Below are positions 7,448 through 15,345 of a DNA stretch of 53,860 nt, piece after piece; within the stretch, counting starts at the first letter, position 1, and every line of letters starts with the position of its first letter. A program made the translations under genes and the position numbers. The stretch comes from an uncultured Clostridia bacterium (GTDB taxonomy: Bacteria; Bacillota; Clostridia; Oscillospirales; Ruminococcaceae), in assembly GCA_947175385.1 (NCBI GenBank), contig CAMWMN010000003.1, positions 1-53,860 on the forward strand, given 5' to 3'. Under the pieces are notes generated by a model. It saw nothing but the letters and a program-made list of their open reading frames with translations, was not told the origin of the DNA and did no database searches.

Positions 7448-7969
7448 CTATTCAAAATCCTTAAACATCATACTCGGCTGAACGCTCGAATTATTCTGAT
7501 ACTTCCCGCCGTCATATGTCACGGAACAATCGCCCTCAACGGTATGATAGTATATCTGGCAAACCTGTGCGCCGGCATAAATGCGAATTGGCTGTATGCA
7601 GAAAATCTCCAGCGTCCAATATCCCGCAAATCCAATATCGCCGAATCCAGCCGTTACGTGTATAAACAATCCCAACCGCCCCGTGGAGCTGCGCCCCTCT
7701 AGCATAGGAACATAACCCTCTGTACGGGTAAATTCAGCCGTTCTTCCGAGATACAATCTTCCCGGCTCGAGAACAATTCCCTCGGGTGGTATAGTAATGC
7801 GCTTTACGGGGTTTTCGCGTTTCATATCCAAAGTGTCTTGCTCGTAAACCAAAAGCTCGTCGGCAAGCGAAAGATTATAGCTGTTGGGATTGATTCTGCG
7901 TTCGTCAAACGGCTCTATGAATATCTTTTTGTTTATCTGACGTTTTATTTCGTTTCCCGATAAAATCAT
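7448..7969 (-). CDS. dcd: dCTP deaminase
   Basis: Converts dCTP to dUTP, feeding dTMP synthesis. At 173 residues it has the usual length for a homotrimeric dUTPase-fold deaminase. Diagnostic motifs are EGRSSTGRLGL (from 91), HVTAGFGD (104-111) and GYWTLE, whose Glu121 is the catalytic acid. Whether it also hydrolyses dUTP, as some bifunctional members do, cannot be told from the sequence. A consensus promoter and a leader with a 14-bp hairpin precede it. The amidohydrolase gene follows, with no gap between the stop and the next ribosome binding site. Confidence 0.93.
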   Translation of the reverse strand: MILSGNEIKRQINKKIFIEPFDERRINPNSYNLSLADELLVYEQDTLDMKRENPVKRITIPPEGIVLEPGRLYLGRTAEFTRTEGYVPMLEGRSSTGRLGLFIHVTAGFGDIGFAGYWTLEIFCIQPIRIYAGAQVCQIYYHTVEGDCSVTYDGGKYQNNSSVQPSMMFKDFE

Positions 7970-7997
7970 CTGTAAGCTCCTCTTCCTTGATTTTGTA

Positions 7998-8028
7998 CGG
8001 TTTACCCTGCCTGCGGCAGGGTGAACCG
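7998..8028. repeat. 14-bp perfect hairpin in the dcd leader
   Basis: An inverted repeat (7998-8011 with 8015-8028, one G-T pair, 3-nt loop) with a GC-rich CCCTGCC/GGCAGGG core lies between the dcd promoter and its ribosome binding site. No T-run follows, so it is not a terminator. It may be an RNA stability element, a protein site or a short palindromic repeat. Confidence 0.7.
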
Positions 8029-8082
8029 CTATTAATTCCGTGTTTCCTTAAACTATCATCCTTATCCACTTGCATTATTTCT

Positions 8083-8111
8083 ATTATATACCAATTAAAC
8101 AGCTTTGTCAA
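8083..8111 (-). promoter_or_regulatory. Consensus promoter of dcd
   Basis: TTGACA (8106-8111), 17-bp spacer, TATAAT (8083-8088) on the minus strand. It abuts the T-run of the upstream gene's terminator. Confidence 0.88.
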
Positions 8112-8114
8112 GAG

Positions 8115-8146
8115 AAAACGGCGCGGTTTTTTGTCAACCGAGCCGT
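8115..8146 (-). terminator. Terminator after the lipoprotein gene
   Basis: On the minus strand an 11-bp stem with one mismatch (8136-8146 with 8118-8128) is followed by TTTTC. It sits 5 bp beyond the lipoprotein stop codon and just before the dcd -35 box. Confidence 0.75.
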
Positions 8147-8150
8147 AAAT

Positions 8151-8759
8151 TTAAATATCATATCGTTCAAGAATTTCGCTGTAAATCTCATTCTTGAAAT
8201 CCATTTCATCATAAACACCGAGTTCCGGACATTCGGAGAGTGGCATTGGATTGTTGGAAGAGTTGCTTACCGGATAGCGTCCGTCCGAATCGCCTGTACA
8301 CCAATAACAATTATCAATAGTTGGCTCAAGCTCCAGAAAAAACACCCACTCATCACCCTTTTGTATTGGCGTGAGATTGCTGAATGTTATTAATTTGTCA
8401 TCAACAATACCATACCACTGTGTAACTTTAAGTTTATCGCCAACATTTACATCTCCCATCAATACCTTTTTCACCTCAATAGTATTGGTTGAAGACACCC
8501 AATGTAGTATATCTTTTCCAAAGAATTCACTGTAATGATACTCTTCTTTCTGCTCGGTTTCTCCGATAAATTTGCCGATTACAGCAATATCACTGGCAGT
8601 CTCCAGTGATTCAAGATCATAATATACAATTCTATCCACAAACCCCGTTCTGACCAGTTCCAAATTTTCAAATTTGTCAAAAGATGTTTGAGACTTTTTA
8701 CAGCCTGCTAAAGCAAGACAAACGACAATTGCAGAAATCATTGAAATTATTTTTTTCAT
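8151..8759 (-). CDS. Hypothetical lipoprotein
   Basis: A 202-residue secreted protein with a clear lipoprotein signal (hydrophobic stretch ending in LALAGC, Cys about 19). The mature part is acidic and probably beta-rich, with an ASDIAVIGKF strand, a VKKVLMGDVNVGDKL segment and a WVFFLELEP strand, resembling small secreted OB or barrel-like domains often annotated as hypothetical. A CYWC pair occurs near residue 166. No family can be named. The start used is the ATG at 8759 with GGGGGG upstream; an in-frame ATG 15 nt earlier overlaps that site. It follows the metalloprotease gene by about 45 bp and probably shares its promoter. Confidence 0.7.
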   Translation of the reverse strand: MKKIISMISAIVVCLALAGCKKSQTSFDKFENLELVRTGFVDRIVYYDLESLETASDIAVIGKFIGETEQKEEYHYSEFFGKDILHWVSSTNTIEVKKVLMGDVNVGDKLKVTQWYGIVDDKLITFSNLTPIQKGDEWVFFLELEPTIDNCYWCTGDSDGRYPVSNSSNNPMPLSECPELGVYDEMDFKNEIYSEILERYDI

Positions 8760-8805
8760 AATTAAGCCCCCCATTTAGCTATTAAACAATCTTTGTCATG
8801 CTGCG

Positions 8806-9423
8806 TTATTTGATAAGAAACCCACGGTTTACTGTTACTCTTGGGGAACCCTGATTCATAATCGCATAGGGATACCCGGAACCATATGTATGACCCGAAA
8901 GAGCCAGATTTATCGTAGGATGTTTCAACTTAAAAGCATGACCAACCTCATGAATAAAAGCTTTTTTCGCCATAAGTGTTGGATTTTCACAAGCATTATA
9001 TGCAGCTATATTAGTATTCATAGTTATTTCAGAATAAGCCCAATTACTATCCGCATTACTTGCACTTATGAAATTGCCATCTGAATCGTATGGAAGAGTC
9101 ATCCCCAAAACTGACTTACCCAAATCTTTGCCATAAACGTAAACCTCATCTCCAAACGATGTTCTAGCACCAATTTCAAAAGATACAGATACTCTTGCAT
9201 TTCTACTTATCCCATTCCAGCTTGTGGCACTACGATAAACTTCGGAGTTTAGTAAAGCATTTTGTGCGCTTTTGGAAATCATTAATGTAATTTTTGCATT
9301 ATTGTAGCCTATGTACTTTCCACCCCAATAATCCCCCGAATGTGCCGAAGCAGCAGTACCAGTTGCAACAAAAACAGTTGACAATATTGCCATAATAGAA
9401 ATGAATGTTTTTTTCAGTTTCAT
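8806..9423 (-). CDS. Secreted metzincin-like zinc metalloprotease
   Basis: A 205-residue secreted protein. Residues 1-27 form a signal peptide ending in ASA. The zinc site is HEVGHAFKLKH (His158, Glu159, His162, His168), followed by YAIMN with Met189 as a candidate Met-turn. This is the metzincin/matrixin layout HExxHxxGxxH, except that the usual Gly is Lys (FKLKH). Length and order fit a minimal matrixin-type catalytic domain. It presumably cleaves extracellular peptides or proteins; the target is unknown. The start is the ATG at 9423 with GGAGGGG upstream; the frame extends further upstream without a good site. Confidence 0.78.
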   Translation of the reverse strand: MKLKKTFISIMAILSTVFVATGTAASAHSGDYWGGKYIGYNNAKITLMISKSAQNALLNSEVYRSATSWNGISRNARVSVSFEIGARTSFGDEVYVYGKDLGKSVLGMTLPYDSDGNFISASNADSNWAYSEITMNTNIAAYNACENPTLMAKKAFIHEVGHAFKLKHPTINLALSGHTYGSGYPYAIMNQGSPRVTVNRGFLIK

Positions 9424-9544
9424 TGCCCCTCCAAAAAAATAAAATATCGCTCCGCCAATTATATCTCCGAATTTCAAGCCAGCGCAAAAACAGAAATATT
9501 TAATTGGAACATCAATAAAATGTATTTATCCTTGCTATATCATA

Positions 9545-9573
9545 ATTATAACACATAAAAATCTCTTTATCAA
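9545..9573 (-). promoter_or_regulatory. Promoter of the metalloprotease-lipoprotein operon
   Basis: TTGATA (9568-9573), 17-bp spacer, TATAAT (9545-9550) on the minus strand. The predicted leader is about 115 nt. Confidence 0.75.
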
Positions 9574-9596
9574 TACATTTCAAAAAAAATTCAATC

Positions 9597-10670
9597 TCAA
9601 ACTATCATCATACAATCCCCGAACGAAAAGAATCTGTACCGCTCTTCGATGGCGGTTTGATACGCGGCAAGGGTTTTCTCGCGCCCTAAGAACGCGCTGA
9701 CAAGCATTATCAGCGTGCTTTCGGGGAGGTGGAAATTGGTAATCAGCCCGTCAATACACTTGAACTCGTATCCGGGATAGATGAAAATACTCGTGTCGTC
9801 AACCGATTTTCCGCTTTGTGCCGCGCTTTCCAGTGTGCGGCAGGAGGTCGTTCCCACGGCTATCACGCGTCCGCCGCGCTCCTTGCACGCGCGTACCTTC
9901 TCGGCAGTTTCGGGCGGAATCGAGTAGTGCTCGGTGTGCATTTTGTGATTGAGAATGTCGTCCTCCTTGACGGGTCGGAACGTTCCCAAGCCAACGTGGA
10001 GCGTTACATATGCAGTGTCCACGCCCATCTCCTTAATCTGTTCGAACTCCTTTTCGGTGAAGTGCAGTCCCGCGGTCGGCGCGGCGGCAGAGCCCGTTTC
10101 GCGGCAATATATCGTATTGTAGCGATCGTTGTCCTTGAGCTTCTCGGTAATATACGGCGGCAACGGCATCTGACCGATTCGGTCGAGAATATCGAAAAAA
10201 TCCCCCTCAAAGCTGAACCTTACCAAGCGATTTCCACCGTCAACCGTGTCCAGAACCTCGGCGGACAAGCCCTCCGGAAAGTCCACAACAGCCCCCGGCT
10301 TCAGACGTCTGCCGGGCTTTACCATGGTTTCCCAATCGGTAAGAGAGTTCCGCTTCAGCAGCAAAAACTCGCATTGAACCCCGGTATTGCCTGTTGCCCT
10401 TTGCTGCGCGGCATCGTGCCACGCCTTTGGGACAGCAACATCATTGTTGCTGCGCTTTGTCCCGTAAATCCGCGCCGGGAATACCTTGCTGTCATTCATA
10501 ACCAGCAAATCACCCTTTTTCAGGTAATCGCATATGTTATAAAAGCGGTCGTGAACGATTTCGCCGCTTTTCCTGTCGATCTTCATCAATCGCGAGCTGT
10601 CGCGCGGTTCTACGGGAGTCTGCGCGATAAGCTCCTCGGGAAGATCGTAATAAAAATCACTTTTTAACAT
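9597..10670 (-). CDS. queA: tRNA preQ1 ribosyltransferase-isomerase
   Basis: Transfers the ribosyl part of S-adenosylmethionine to preQ1 at wobble position 34 of tRNA, giving epoxyqueuosine. The 357-residue protein opens with SDFYYDLPEELIAQ and the EPRDSSRLM motif, has GLHFTEK in the middle, and ends with the family-typical ITNFHLPESTLIMLVSAFLG segment. The start is the ATG at 10670 with GGAG seven nt upstream; a TTG in frame overlaps that site. It stands alone behind its own consensus promoter, divergent from the lysine operon. No tgt or queuosine precursor gene is seen in the window. Confidence 0.95.
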   Translation of the reverse strand: MLKSDFYYDLPEELIAQTPVEPRDSSRLMKIDRKSGEIVHDRFYNICDYLKKGDLLVMNDSKVFPARIYGTKRSNNDVAVPKAWHDAAQQRATGNTGVQCEFLLLKRNSLTDWETMVKPGRRLKPGAVVDFPEGLSAEVLDTVDGGNRLVRFSFEGDFFDILDRIGQMPLPPYITEKLKDNDRYNTIYCRETGSAAAPTAGLHFTEKEFEQIKEMGVDTAYVTLHVGLGTFRPVKEDDILNHKMHTEHYSIPPETAEKVRACKERGGRVIAVGTTSCRTLESAAQSGKSVDDTSIFIYPGYEFKCIDGLITNFHLPESTLIMLVSAFLGREKTLAAYQTAIEERYRFFSFGDCMMIV

Positions 10671-10707
10671 TTTTATCTCCAAATCAGTTATTTATTTCCA
10701 ATGTTTT

Positions 10708-10736
10708 ATTATACCATATTATTTGCGTTTTGTCAA
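10708..10736 (-). promoter_or_regulatory. Consensus promoter of queA
   Basis: TTGACA (10731-10736), 17-bp spacer, TATAAT (10708-10713) on the minus strand, 40 bp before the queA start. Confidence 0.88.
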
Positions 10737-10788
10737 TTACAGAAAATTAAATCGCGTAAAAGATTTTGAAAAATCCGCGAAAAATATA

Positions 10789-10817
10789 TTGACAAAAGAT
10801 AAATAATGTGATACAAT
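10789..10817 (+). promoter_or_regulatory. Promoter of the lysine operon
   Basis: TTGACA (10789-10794), 17-bp spacer, TACAAT (10812-10817). Transcription would begin around 10824, at the base of the riboswitch P1 helix. Confidence 0.88.
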
Positions 10818-10825
10818 ATAATGTA

Positions 10826-11010
10826 ATTGATAGAGGCGCGGAATTGAAAAGTAGCGCGGCGGGCGGTAAATCCGCTTTACAGCTTCGGAAGCTGCGGCGC
10901 AAAAGGCAATTTCGCCGAGGAATGTACATTTCCGAGAGTGTGCATATCCGGTTGTGCGTCGAATAGGCGTATGACTGTCATCGAGATGCTTGATGGAGTG
11001 CTATCGCAAT
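10826..11010 (+). promoter_or_regulatory. Lysine riboswitch (L-box)
   Basis: The order of conserved blocks matches the L-box: GATAGAGGCGCG at the 5-prime side, an AGTA turn, AAAGGCAATTTCGCCGAGG in the core, ACTGTCA, and TGGAGTGCTATC closing P1 (10829-10833 with 11001-11005). P2 and P3 hairpins are visible between. An intrinsic terminator follows at 11034. The class binds lysine and turns off downstream genes by termination; the downstream asd-dapA-dapB genes fit this exactly. Confidence 0.92.
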
Positions 11011-11033
11011 ATTTTTGCAGCATTAAAAGCATT

Positions 11034-11064
11034 ACCGATGACTACGCTCATCGGTTTTTATTTT
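11034..11064 (+). terminator. Riboswitch-controlled terminator
   Basis: An 8-bp stem (11034-11041 with 11048-11055) is followed by TTTTATTTT. It is the expression platform of the L-box; the region from 11001 to 11030 could pair into it as the antiterminator. Confidence 0.85.
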
Positions 11065-11128
11065 ATCACGCAACACGCAAAAGCAGTTACGGCGGGTTGC
11101 AAAATTAAAATAAGAGAGGAAATCAACT

Positions 11129-12211
11129 ATGAAACAACAGTACAAAGTAGGAATTATCGGCGCTACGGGAATGGTAGGTCAGCGTTTCGCAACGCTGCTC
11201 GAAAACCACCCGTGGTTTAATGTGGTGGCTCTGGCGGCTTCTCCGCGGTCGGCGGGAAAGACCTACAAGGAGGCTGTCGGCTCAAGATGGCTGATGGATA
11301 CCCCCATGCCCAAATCCATGGAGAACATCATCGTGAACGATGCAACCGCAGACGTTGAGGAAATCGTTTCCAAGGTGGACTTCGTGTTCTGCGCGGTGGA
11401 TATGAAGAAGGACGAAATCAAGGCTCTTGAGGAGCGTTACGCAAAAGCGGAATGCCCTGTAATGTCCAACAACTCCGCACATCGTTTCACTCCCGATGTT
11501 CCGATGATTATCCCGGAGGTAAACCCCGACCATGCGGCTATCATTGAATCTCAGCGCAAGCGTCTGGGCACTAAGCGCGGCTTTATCTCGGTAAAGTCCA
11601 ATTGCTCGATCCAGAGCTACGTTCCCGCACTGTCGCCGCTGCGCAAGTTCGGAATCACCGAGGTTCTCGCGTGCACATATCAGGCGATTTCCGGCGCGGG
11701 CAAGACGTTTGAAACGTGGCCCGAGATGGTGGATAACCTGATTCCGTTCATTGGCGGCGAGGAGGAAAAATCCGAGCAAGAGCCGCTGAAGGTCTGGGGG
11801 CACATTCAGAACGGCGAAATCGCCAAGTGCGACAAGCCGCAGATCACCACGCAGTGCCTGCGCGTTCCCGTATCCAACGGACATTTCGCGGCAGCATTCG
11901 TGAGATTTGAGAATAAGCCCTCAATGGACGAAATCAAGAAAATCTGGGCGGAATACAAGGGAGAGCCGCAGGAGCTGAATCTTCCGTCTGCGCCCAAGCA
12001 GTTCCTCAACTATTTTGAGGAGGATAATATGCCCCAGGCGAAGCTCCACCGCAATCTTGAGGGCGGTATGGCGATTTCTATCGGCAGACTGCGCCCCGAT
12101 ACACAGTACGACTACAAGTTCGTTTGCTTGTCGCACAACACCCTTCGCGGAGCAGCGGGCGGCGCGGTCGAAATGGCGGAGCTGCTTGCCGCTAAGGGTT
12201 ATTTGGATTAA
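11129..12211 (+). CDS. asd: Aspartate-semialdehyde dehydrogenase
   Basis: Reduces aspartyl phosphate with NADPH to aspartate semialdehyde, the branch metabolite for lysine, threonine and methionine. The 360-residue protein has the nucleotide-binding GATGMVG (11-17), the catalytic Cys159 in KSNCS, and an SNGH motif whose His252 fits the general base. Its spacing and motifs (SNCS, a long C-terminal part with SIGRLRPD) look like the archaeal/fungal type of the enzyme rather than the common bacterial type. It is the first gene after the lysine riboswitch, with an AGAGAGGA ribosome binding site. No aspartate kinase gene is in the window. Confidence 0.95.
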   Translation: MKQQYKVGIIGATGMVGQRFATLLENHPWFNVVALAASPRSAGKTYKEAVGSRWLMDTPMPKSMENIIVNDATADVEEIVSKVDFVFCAVDMKKDEIKALEERYAKAECPVMSNNSAHRFTPDVPMIIPEVNPDHAAIIESQRKRLGTKRGFISVKSNCSIQSYVPALSPLRKFGITEVLACTYQAISGAGKTFETWPEMVDNLIPFIGGEEEKSEQEPLKVWGHIQNGEIAKCDKPQITTQCLRVPVSNGHFAAAFVRFENKPSMDEIKKIWAEYKGEPQELNLPSAPKQFLNYFEEDNMPQAKLHRNLEGGMAISIGRLRPDTQYDYKFVCLSHNTLRGAAGGAVEMAELLAAKGYLD

Positions 12212-12235
12212 GCCTTTGACTGAAAGGACTATTTT

Positions 12236-13129
12236 ATGAGTAAGACTATTTTTACAGGGTGCGCTACCGCTATCGCTACGCCTATGAATGCCGATGGCAG
12301 CATCAACTATGAGGAATTCGGAAAGCTGATCGACTGGCAGATTGAAAACGGAATCGATGGGCTTGTAATATGCGGAACTACCGGCGAATCCGCGACTATG
12401 ACGGACGAGGAACACCGCGAGGTTATCCGTTACGGAATCGAGCGCGTAAATCACCGCGTTCCCGTAATCGCGGGCGCGGGCAGCAACGATACTGCCTATG
12501 CCGTGGAGCTGTCCAAAGAGGCGGAAAAGATGGGCGCGGACGCGTTGCTCCAAGTAACTCCGTATTACAACAAAGCATCGCAGAGAGGCTTGGTTAAGCA
12601 CTTCTCCGCTATCGCAGACGCGGTGAATATTCCGATTGTGCTGTACAACGTTCCGTCCAGAACAGGCGTAAACATCGGCATTGACGCGTATAAGGAGCTT
12701 GCAAAGCACCCGAATATCACCGCAGTAAAAGAATCGTCGGGCAATATGGGCACTGTTGCGCAGATTTCGGCTTACACCGATTTGGATATCTACTCCGGCA
12801 ACGACGACGAGGCTCTGTGCTGTCTGGCTCTCGGCGGTAAGGGTTTGATTTCCGTGACTGCCAATGTTGCTCCGCGTGAGAAGCACAACGAGATTATGAA
12901 GTTCCTTGAGGGCAAGCATAATGAAGCTCTTGAGATTCAGAAAAAACTGCTTGCGCTAGATAAGGCGATGTTTATGGACGTAAACCCGATTCCTGTAAAG
13001 GCGGCGCTGAACATTATGGGATTTTCCGCGGGCGAATGCCGTCTGCCACTGTGCACAATGACGGTTGAGCAGGTTGAAAAGCTCACCCGTATTATGACGG
13101 AGCTTGGTTTGGCAGGAACGATTTCGTAA
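12236..13129 (+). CDS. dapA: 4-hydroxy-tetrahydrodipicolinate synthase
   Basis: Condenses pyruvate with aspartate semialdehyde, the committed step to diaminopimelate and lysine. The 297-residue TIM barrel has the expected GTTGES (47-52), the catalytic Tyr137 in LYNVPSRTG (with Arg142), and the Schiff-base Lys165 in AVKESSG. It begins 24 bp after asd with a GAAAGGA ribosome binding site and ends 19 bp before dapB. Gram-positive enzymes of this type are usually not strongly inhibited by lysine, consistent with control by the upstream riboswitch. Confidence 0.95.
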   Translation: MSKTIFTGCATAIATPMNADGSINYEEFGKLIDWQIENGIDGLVICGTTGESATMTDEEHREVIRYGIERVNHRVPVIAGAGSNDTAYAVELSKEAEKMGADALLQVTPYYNKASQRGLVKHFSAIADAVNIPIVLYNVPSRTGVNIGIDAYKELAKHPNITAVKESSGNMGTVAQISAYTDLDIYSGNDDEALCCLALGGKGLISVTANVAPREKHNEIMKFLEGKHNEALEIQKKLLALDKAMFMDVNPIPVKAALNIMGFSAGECRLPLCTMTVEQVEKLTRIMTELGLAGTIS

Positions 13130-13148
13130 TTTTGAAAGGATTGTTAAA

Positions 13149-13907
13149 ATGGTAAAAATCGCCATAACAGGTGCTTGCGGGCATATGGGAAAGGTTATCG
13201 CGGGATTGATTTCCGAGCGCACGGACTGCATGGTCTGCGCTGGAATCGACACTGCGGGTGAGCAGTACGGCAAGTTCTCCGTTATTAAAAGCGTGTTCGA
13301 TTTGCCCGAAAAGCCCGATGTGATTATTGATTTTTCGCACCCCTCGGCTCTGCCCGACTTGCTGTCCTATTGCAATATGAACAGCGTTCCGTTGGTTATC
13401 GGAACTACGGGCTATTCAGACGAGGAAAAGTCCAAAATAACCGCCGCCTCCGCACAGATTCCGATTTTCTTCACGTTTAATATGTCGCTCGGAATCAATT
13501 TGTTGGCGGAGCTTGCGAAAAAGGCGGTTCAGGTGTTGGGCAGACAGTTCGATATCGAGATTGTGGAAAAGCACCACAACCGCAAAAAGGACGCTCCCTC
13601 GGGCACGGCAATTATGTTGGCGGACGCTATCAACGAGGAACTTGGCAATAAGAACCGCCTGGTTTACGACCGTCACTCCGTGCGCAAGCCGCGCGACAAG
13701 GACGAAATCGGTATGCATTCGGTGCGCGGCGGCACAATCGTCGGCGAACACGAAATTATCTTCGCGGGGCACGATGAGGTGATTACGCTGTCACACTCGG
13801 CGCAGTCGCGCGAGGTGTTTGCGGCAGGAGCAGTAAACGCGGCGGTATTCCTCAGCGGCAAGTCTGCGGGAATGTACGATATGAGCAATCTCATTAAGGA
13901 GGACTGA
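13149..13907 (+). CDS. dapB: 4-hydroxy-tetrahydrodipicolinate reductase
   Basis: Reduces the DapA product to tetrahydrodipicolinate with NAD(P)H. The 252-residue protein has the Rossmann motif GACGHMG (8-14), GTTG (85-88), and the substrate-binding and catalytic KHHNRKKDAPSGT segment (from 141; His142-His143, Lys147). The start is the ATG at 13149 with AAAGGA upstream; the frame is open further upstream but that part overlaps the end of dapA. The next gene starts 3 bp after its stop. The remaining diaminopimelate genes are outside the window. Confidence 0.95.
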   Translation: MVKIAITGACGHMGKVIAGLISERTDCMVCAGIDTAGEQYGKFSVIKSVFDLPEKPDVIIDFSHPSALPDLLSYCNMNSVPLVIGTTGYSDEEKSKITAASAQIPIFFTFNMSLGINLLAELAKKAVQVLGRQFDIEIVEKHHNRKKDAPSGTAIMLADAINEELGNKNRLVYDRHSVRKPRDKDEIGMHSVRGGTIVGEHEIIFAGHDEVITLSHSAQSREVFAAGAVNAAVFLSGKSAGMYDMSNLIKED

Positions 13908-13910
13908 ACA

Positions 13911-14357
13911 ATGAAGATTGAAGTTACCGAAAACGTATCCGCGGTTTCTTTCAACAACATTCCGCTTAACAAGACCATTATGGAGGACACTCTGAAAATC
14001 GTTGCGGACGCGGAAATCAATGTGGATATGATTTCCATGACCGCTCCTACCTCGGAAATTTTCAGTTTCGGTTTCACAATGAACGATGAGGACACCCCAA
14101 AGCTGTTGGGTGTTATGCCCAAGCTGCGCGAAAAGGAATCCGTTGTTCCGATGATCAACAGCTCCAACCGCAAAATCGTTATTAAAACCAATGAGATGAC
14201 TGAAACTATCGGTTTTGCGGCGCGCGTTTTCGAGATTCTCAACCGACTGGACGCAATGATTCTGTTGATTACCACGGGTGTTGATGAAATCTCCGTGTTG
14301 ATTCGCGATGCCGATGCCGACGCAGTTGTGGCAGCATTTGAGAAGGAGTTCGGCTGA
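13911..14357 (+). CDS. Stand-alone tandem ACT-domain protein
   Basis: A 148-residue cytoplasmic protein resembling the regulatory end of aspartate kinase without the kinase. Two ACT repeats are suggested: one with KIVADAEINVDMISM (about 25-45) and one with FEILNRLDAMILLITTGVDEISVLI (about 108-132), the latter like the kinase ACT motif that ends in a TSEV-type strand. Its place straight after dapB, in a lysine-controlled operon, suggests an amino-acid sensor acting in trans, perhaps on an aspartate kinase encoded elsewhere; this is inference. Spacing is 3 bp from dapB and 1 bp to the channel gene. Confidence 0.78.
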   Translation: MKIEVTENVSAVSFNNIPLNKTIMEDTLKIVADAEINVDMISMTAPTSEIFSFGFTMNDEDTPKLLGVMPKLREKESVVPMINSSNRKIVIKTNEMTETIGFAARVFEILNRLDAMILLITTGVDEISVLIRDADADAVVAAFEKEFG

Positions 14358-14358
14358 T

Positions 14359-15306
14359 ATGCTTACAAAGCTGATTTGGCTCGCCGAGTCCGTCGCATCG
14401 GAATTATCGGAGGCAATCTCCGACACCGAAAGCCATGAGCCAACGCTGGGAGACGCAGTTACGGGAATTGTGGACAATCCCGAAGAAACCATCTCCGCGC
14501 TGAACGAGTTCTTCGGAAATATCGGCAAAGCGATGTTGGAAATGGTTCCGAAAATCATTTTCGCCGCAGTGATCCTGATTATCGGACTGATTATCACCAA
14601 GCTGTCGCTGAAGCTGCTCTCAAAGGGGCTGTCGAAATCCAAAATGGAAGTGACAGTCACCAAATTCACCACGCAGATTCTGAAAATCATTATGTACGTG
14701 CTGTTGATAACAATCGTGCTGTCGATTCTGGGGATTCCCGCGACTTCTATCATTACCGTAATCGGCACGGCGGGAGTTGCAATCGGTCTTGCCTTGCAGG
14801 ACTCGCTTTCCAATGTTGCGGGTGGTTTTCTGCTGATGGTTTCAAAGCCGTTCAAAATCGGAGATTACATCATTTCAAACGGTGTGGAGGGCACGGTTTC
14901 GGCGATTTCGATCCTGCATACGCGGCTTAATTCCGCATCAAATCAGGCAGTTTTCATTCCGAACGGTCAGGCGATAAATGCCACGATAATCAACAACAAT
15001 GGCAATGATACACGGCGCGTGGATCTGACGTTCTCGATAAGCTATAACGATGATTTCAGCGAGGCACAGCGGATTATCCGCGAGATTATTGATAAACACG
15101 AGAAGATTCTGCACGAAATCCCCGCAACGGTGCGTATGAAAGAGCATGGCGACAGCGCGATAATTATTGTTGCGCGTCCGTGGTGTAAGACCGAGGACTA
15201 TTGGAGCGTCTACTTCGACCTCACCGAGCAGGTTCGCGCCGCCTTCATCGAACACGAAATCGAAATTCCGTTCAACCAGTTGGACGTACATATGATAGAA
15301 AAATAA
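14359..15306 (+). CDS. MscS-family mechanosensitive channel
   Basis: A 315-residue membrane protein of the small-conductance mechanosensitive channel family. After an acidic N-terminus of about 60 residues come helices near 65-85 and 105-125, then the pore helix with GTAGVAIGLALQDSLSNVAGG, and a cytoplasmic beta domain with FKIGDYI and FIPNGQ. The start is the ATG at 14359, with AAGGAG 10 nt upstream inside the ACT gene; an overlapping longer frame is rejected. It ends the lysine operon before a strong terminator. MscS-like channels can release osmolytes or amino acids, so a role in lysine or diaminopimelate efflux is possible but unproven. Confidence 0.88.
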   Translation: MLTKLIWLAESVASELSEAISDTESHEPTLGDAVTGIVDNPEETISALNEFFGNIGKAMLEMVPKIIFAAVILIIGLIITKLSLKLLSKGLSKSKMEVTVTKFTTQILKIIMYVLLITIVLSILGIPATSIITVIGTAGVAIGLALQDSLSNVAGGFLLMVSKPFKIGDYIISNGVEGTVSAISILHTRLNSASNQAVFIPNGQAINATIINNNGNDTRRVDLTFSISYNDDFSEAQRIIREIIDKHEKILHEIPATVRMKEHGDSAIIIVARPWCKTEDYWSVYFDLTEQVRAAFIEHEIEIPFNQLDVHMIEK

Positions 15307-15311
15307 AATTT

Positions 15312-15344
15312 CCCCAAAGGTTGAGAACCTTTGGGGGTTTTTTT
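15312..15344. terminator. Bidirectional terminator between convergent operons
   Basis: A perfect 11-bp stem (15312-15322 with 15326-15336, 3-nt loop) is followed on the plus strand by a run of seven T. On the minus strand AAATTTT follows, so it probably also stops the convergent transcript from 15346 onward. Confidence 0.88.
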
Positions 15345-15345
15345 C

